NCBI GenBank assembly: GCA_947175265.1
Contig: CAMWMD010000029.1
Coordinates: forward strand, 1 to 38,361
Source of the DNA: an uncultured Porphyromonadaceae bacterium
Lineage (GTDB): Bacteria > Bacteroidota > Bacteroidia > Bacteroidales > Muribaculaceae
DNA length: 38,361 bases
Direction: 5' to 3'
The notes under the pieces are model-generated. The model saw only the letters and a program-made list of their open reading frames with translations, did not search any database and was not told the origin of the DNA. Positions within the stretch are counted from its first letter, which is position 1; each line of letters starts with the position of its first letter. Below, piece by piece: positions 35,167 to 38,361 of this stretch. A program made the position numbers and the translations under genes.

Positions 35167-37890
35167 TCATAACCTCACCTTGTCGGCCTTTCCGTTCCTG
35201 ACACGGATATATATCCCACCGTCAAGAGGCTCAGCCACACGCACGCCCTGGAGATTGTAATATACCGGCGCATTGCCTGTGGTGGAGTTGAGCAGCATCT
35301 CAGCGCCGCTCTCGCCGCTTCTCTTCAATGCTATGGTCTTCTTGCCCCAGTCTACCACAACGTCATACTTTCCGGGAAGCACTCGGTAAGCCTTAGCCTG
35401 AGCGGGAGAAGGACTCTCCGCGAGAACCAATGTATCCTCATCGGGATTTACGGTGGTATCCTCTTCAGGAGCAAAACGGTTGCCCGCAACGTTTATCTCA
35501 TCCCATGATGAGCCGAGGCTTTTAGCGAATGAGAAATAGGCGTATGGATCAGCATCAGCCTTAGTCAGCGCAGGCTGGGCGAAATCTACGGTAGCCGTGA
35601 AGCAACCGCCACTCTTCTCCATCTCCACTCCCTGGGCGTAGTGCCAGTCATTGCCGTTGGCATGACCGAGGATATAGAATGTCTCCGGCATATCAGCCAA
35701 CTCGCCGTTGTTGTCATCGCCATTGTTGTTGTCATCGCCGTTGTCATCGTCGTTGTCATCGTTGCCGGAGATTGTCAGAGTCATTGAAGCGAAATCAACA
35801 GTGAGGGTATAAGTGCCGGGGAGAATCTTCCATGAAGTGCATAGCCATGCCTCATCCCCTTTTGAGAATTTCACTATCGGTGAGGTGGAGTCGGCCCTCA
35901 TCTCCATATCCTTTGTCTCGGGTCCGAAGCGGTCGGCGCTTCCATTGAGCACATCCCAGTTCGCGCCCTGTCCGTCAGTAAAACTGAAGGAGCAATGGGT
36001 GTTTTCGCCGGAAGGTTCGAATGTGGCGGTAATTGCAAAGGAGTTACCCTTCTTTGTCATTGCGAGACTGCCTGCGGGATTCCAGTGGTTGTCATTTTCC
36101 AGGTCCCCTATCAGATAGAGCATAGAGGGAGCCAGGTCGCTGTTATTATCATCGCCGCCGTTGTTGTTGTCGTCACCATTGTTATCATCGCCATTGCCGG
36201 CATCACCTACGGTAAGTTTCATTGAGGCGAAATCTACCGTGAGGGTGTATGTCCCGGGGAGTATCTTCCAGGATTTGCAATCGGAGGCGTTCACACCGTT
36301 GGCATAACGTGTGATGTCGGCAGTAGAGCCATTCTCCAACTCCACACCCTCGGAAGCCGCACCATAGCGATTGGCTGTACTGTTAAGTACATCCCAGTCA
36401 TTGCCAAGCGCATCCGAGAGGTTGAAATAGCAATAATTCTCTTTGGGGGCTGCCTCGAATGTTGCCGTGATTGTGAACTTGTCGCCCTTACGGGTCATTG
36501 CGGGGCTCTCGCTTGTGCTCCAGTTCAGACCTTCGAGATTCCCGATGAGGTAAAGAGCATCTGGAGTCGTGACAGTAACGTCGCCGTTATCGCCGCCGTT
36601 ATCGCCGCCGTTTCCGTTATCACCCTGCGCGTCACCCTTCATCCATACGCAATAGTCGCTTCCGGCAGCCTTGATGTCGGAATCGGCATACCCGTCGGGT
36701 GACACCATAGCCCCACCTATCTTTACGACCACCTTACCTTTCGTGCCGGTCACCTCGGCCATGTAGCTGTCGCGTGATGAGCGGAGCACCCTTACGGACG
36801 ACTGATTGTGCAGTCCGGCTGAATTGCGGATGTTGATGAGTTGCTGTATCGCATCCTTGTGGGCCTGATAATGGGGAAGGAATACACAGGGAGTGCCCGG
36901 GCTCATGAGGATGAAGGCATTCGCCGCAACGACGTTGCCGTTGAATTTGGAGCCGTCGCGGTAAGTGTCGTGATTATCGACGAAAGTCACGGAATAACGC
37001 TGATACCACCAGTGGATCATTCCTGCGGGCTGGTCGTCGGTGCCGTTGGCTTTCCACACCAGTTTAGTCATGTCGCCGCTGTGGAAGGCTTCGTTGATGG
37101 CATATTTGCAGGGGAAGTCGAATGCTGCGGAAGTCTTCCCAGTGGCCTCGATCCACCCTGCCACGGCATCATAGTTGGAATCCCAGTATTCACCCACGGA
37201 ATATTCCACGCCCGCATATTCGTTGTAGATTTTGTTATACTGCCCGCCATACCCTTTCACCATGTCGTAGCGAGTGCCGACATAGCCGTATTTCTCCTTG
37301 AGGCATTTCACGTAGTTCTTGCAATTGTCCTGCACGTTGGCGTTGGTATGGTCAAGATCGCGGCAGCCGTCGAAATTGTCGCCCGTATCGTAGTTGCCGG
37401 TAGGTTTTGGTTGTCCGGCCGCCCAAGCCATCTCATCGTTGCCGCAGATTCCGTCGAGGCCGATGCTCCAGATCCTTCCGTTCCATTCCTCAACGGGGAA
37501 GTCATACCAGTTTGTGACGCCGTTTCGGTGGTTTATCACCACGTCTGCAATGAAGCCTGTGCCCTTTCCCTTGTAGGTGTTGATCATGGAGAGGAGTTCC
37601 TTCTCCGTTCCGAATGCAGAATTATGGTTGGTGAACCAATACTGAGGCATGTAGCCCATCCAGTCGCATTTTCCGGAATTAGGAATCCAGATTAGTTTGA
37701 AGTAATTCGAGAGTTCATCAGCCTGCGCCTCGAGGTTAGTCCATTTTGTGTCTTCGTAAGAGTCCCAATAGAATCCCTGAAGCATCACACCCTGATAGTT
37801 GGAAGGCCAACCTATTGCAGAGGCAGACGGCGTGCCCAAAGCGGCCGCACCGAGCACTCCTGCAGCGAGCATGGAGTAAAATCTGTTCAT
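35167..37890 (-). CDS. Secreted modular alpha-amylase (GH13) with three repeated C-terminal modules
   Basis: The 907-residue enzyme has a signal peptide cleaved after SASA (about residue 25). A GH13 domain covers about 28-415, with DVVINH, the nucleophile D209 in GTRYDMVKGY, acid/base E234 in VGEYWD and D308 in VDNHDTY, so it should hydrolyse alpha-1,4-glucans. Three similar modules of about 120 residues follow (about 440-558, 587-705, 733-850). Each begins like LYLIGNLEG..W and the first two end KSWKILPGTYTLTVDFASM, in the style of the SusE/SusF starch-binding modules. Linkers rich in D, N and G separate them. The tail (YYNLQGVRVAEPLDGGIYIRV... KVRL) looks like a Bacteroidetes C-terminal sorting domain for type IX-like secretion. 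No susCD genes are nearby. Confidence 0.9.
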   Translation of the reverse strand: MNRFYSMLAAGVLGAAALGTPSASAIGWPSNYQGVMLQGFYWDSYEDTKWTNLEAQADELSNYFKLIWIPNSGKCDWMGYMPQYWFTNHNSAFGTEKELLSMINTYKGKGTGFIADVVINHRNGVTNWYDFPVEEWNGRIWSIGLDGICGNDEMAWAAGQPKPTGNYDTGDNFDGCRDLDHTNANVQDNCKNYVKCLKEKYGYVGTRYDMVKGYGGQYNKIYNEYAGVEYSVGEYWDSNYDAVAGWIEATGKTSAAFDFPCKYAINEAFHSGDMTKLVWKANGTDDQPAGMIHWWYQRYSVTFVDNHDTYRDGSKFNGNVVAANAFILMSPGTPCVFLPHYQAHKDAIQQLINIRNSAGLHNQSSVRVLRSSRDSYMAEVTGTKGKVVVKIGGAMVSPDGYADSDIKAAGSDYCVWMKGDAQGDNGNGGDNGGDNGDVTVTTPDALYLIGNLEGLNWSTSESPAMTRKGDKFTITATFEAAPKENYCYFNLSDALGNDWDVLNSTANRYGAASEGVELENGSTADITRYANGVNASDCKSWKILPGTYTLTVDFASMKLTVGDAGNGDDNNGDDNNNGGDDNNSDLAPSMLYLIGDLENDNHWNPAGSLAMTKKGNSFAITATFEPSGENTHCSFSFTDGQGANWDVLNGSADRFGPETKDMEMRADSTSPIVKFSKGDEAWLCTSWKILPGTYTLTVDFASMTLTISGNDDNDDDNGDDNNNGDDNNGELADMPETFYILGHANGNDWHYAQGVEMEKSGGCFTATVDFAQPALTKADADPYAYFSFAKSLGSSWDEINVAGNRFAPEEDTTVNPDEDTLVLAESPSPAQAKAYRVLPGKYDVVVDWGKKTIALKRSGESGAEMLLNSTTGNAPVYYNLQGVRVAEPLDGGIYIRVRNGKADKVRL
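35690..35770. repeat. GATGAC/AATGGC-rich linker repeat (third amylase linker)
   Basis: A microsatellite-like run of NGD, DD and NN codons encodes the acidic linker before module 3 of the amylase. Comparable runs at about 36130-36215 and 36580-36640 encode the other two linkers. Such runs are prone to length change, but each unit is a multiple of three bases. Confidence 0.7.
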
Positions 37891-37945
37891 GTGTGGAATT
37901 TTTAAGGTTAATTATTTAGGTGATTTATTTAGTTATTTCCGACTA

Positions 37946-37953
37946 CAAAATTA
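37946..37953 (-). promoter_or_regulatory. -7 box of the amylase gene
   Basis: On the minus strand TAATTTTG (plus 37946-37953) matches the Bacteroidetes -7 box, 56 bases before the ATG. The upstream element is only CTTT/TTTC-like. The rest of 37891-38308 holds copy B, a small stem (CGTTCC/GGAACG 38143-38160) and the tRNA 3' hairpin. Confidence 0.55.
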
Positions 37954-38034
37954 ATAATTAATCAGGCGAAAAAAAGTATCATACGGAAAAATTTTTCAAA
38001 AAAACGTTTTCCCATCAAACCAAAATGTCGTTTC

Positions 38035-38128
38035 CGTGTTATAAATACAGAAAACAATTCATGATGTTAGGTTAGTTTGAAAAAGAATTTGAATCGCGGT
38101 CGATGTGAATCGGCCGCGATTTCTTTTT
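38035..38128 (+). ncRNA. Repeated intergenic element, copy B (candidate small RNA)
   Basis: This is the second copy of the element described at 34916-35010: CGTGTTATA (38035-38043), 14 bases, the same 20-mer (38058-38077), 16 bases, and a stem TCGCGGTCGAT (38094-38104) with ATCGGCCGCGA (38109-38119) around GTGA, then TTTCTTTTT. It points away from the amylase gene, with no plus-strand gene after it. The bases between the blocks differ from copy A, so it is not a recent duplication. Confidence 0.6.
38094..38128 (+). terminator. Terminator stem of copy B
   Basis: Eleven pairs (38094-38104 with 38109-38119), one of them G-U, loop GTGA, tail TTTCTTTTT. Compared with copy A, the two outermost pairs have both bases changed and one G-U has become G-C. 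Confidence 0.78.
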
Positions 38129-38288
38129 ATCTATTGCGGAAGCGTTCCGGGGGTGGAACGTTTTACAAGATATGGAGGGATTTGTAAGAGATTGGGGAGA
38201 GAGTGCTGCCGTAGGAACAGGGACATAAAAAACGGCATGCTTTCACAAACACGCCGCCAAAACAAAATTATGAAAAACATTCAACGCT

Positions 38289-38304
38289 ATGCTGCAAGCA
38301 GCAT
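38289..38304 (-). terminator. Hairpin after the tRNA
   Basis: ATGCTGC-AA-GCAGCAT is a 7-bp hairpin with a two-base centre just past the tRNA 3' end. On the minus strand a TTTTT run follows about 12 bases later, so it may end the tRNA transcript. Confidence 0.5.
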
Positions 38305-38308
38305 TTCG

Positions 38309-38361
38309 AGCCTCTTGTCGGATTCGAACCAACGACCCCGAGATTACAAATCACGTGCTCT
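38309..38361 (-). tRNA. tRNA-Thr(UGU), 3' part
   Basis: Read on the minus strand the segment gives the end of the D arm (AGAGC), an anticodon arm with loop TTTGTAA, a variable loop, the T arm GTTGG-TTCGAAT-CCGAC and the acceptor strand AAGAGGC plus discriminator T at 38309. Anticodon TGT reads ACA, threonine. CCA is not encoded. The 5' acceptor strand and most of the D arm lie beyond the right edge. The anticodon stem CGTGA/TCTCG has a U-U at its middle pair. Confidence 0.88.

Noticed and set aside
36841..37695. Plus-strand open frame of 284 codons over the amylase
   Set aside because: Antisense to the GH13 catalytic domain; the V-, H- and I-rich product reflects the codons of the real gene.

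Overview
The window looks like a chromosomal segment of a gut-type Bacteroidales bacterium, possibly of the Muribaculaceae/Prevotellaceae/Bacteroidaceae sort. The reasons are these: several promoters fit the Bacteroidetes form (TTTG, 18-21 bp, TAnnTTTG); lipoproteins and TlpA-like thioredoxins are abundant; there is a DUF4286-ruvC pair, a thrA-apgM-thrC operon and a fused KorA; and a secreted amylase carries SusE/F-like modules and a C-terminal sorting tail. Species cannot be fixed from sequence alone.

Layout. 1-2939: the end of a probable DUF4143-type ATPase, a lipoprotein gene broken by two single-base deletions, and two TlpA-like thioredoxin-fold proteins. 3235-8741: pyrG (GTG start), yidC, a polyferredoxin-like membrane protein and thyA. 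8742-10165: a 1.4 kb gap without a protein gene. It holds a very strong palindromic hairpin and two promoter-to-terminator units that face each other and look like small RNA genes, followed by a structured, AT-rich stretch ahead of the threonine operon. 10166-15222: thrA-apgM-thrC, closed by a textbook terminator. 15462-19233: an AT-richer island with a membrane TPR regulator, a DUF3244-like secreted protein, a lipoprotein with two beta/gamma-crystallin-type motifs and another small lipoprotein. 19336-19460: a 32-bp tandem repeat. 19466-21203 (minus): folA and a GT4 glycosyltransferase. 21518-27116: a Na/Pi cotransporter, manC, a cysteine-less TlpA-like lipoprotein and the YifB/ComM ATPase. 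27470-30348: korAB. 30554-32086: acpP-fabF. 32171-34684: a lipoprotein, then the minus-strand run DUF4286-ruvC-deoC. 35167-37890 (minus): the modular alpha-amylase. The window ends inside a minus-strand tRNA-Thr(UGU).

Most of the content is core metabolism: pyrimidine/folate (pyrG, thyA, folA, deoC), threonine synthesis, fatty-acid synthesis, anaerobic 2-oxoacid oxidation, membrane insertion and recombination. The less explained content is in the gaps. The strongest case is a pair of about 90-nt elements on either side of the amylase gene. They share a 20-base core, identical internal spacing and an intrinsic-terminator stem that has changed by compensating substitutions, which is what a duplicated small RNA gene would look like. 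The two convergent units between thyA and thrA are the next best. All RNA proposals here rest on reading promoters and hairpins by eye, without folding software or database search.
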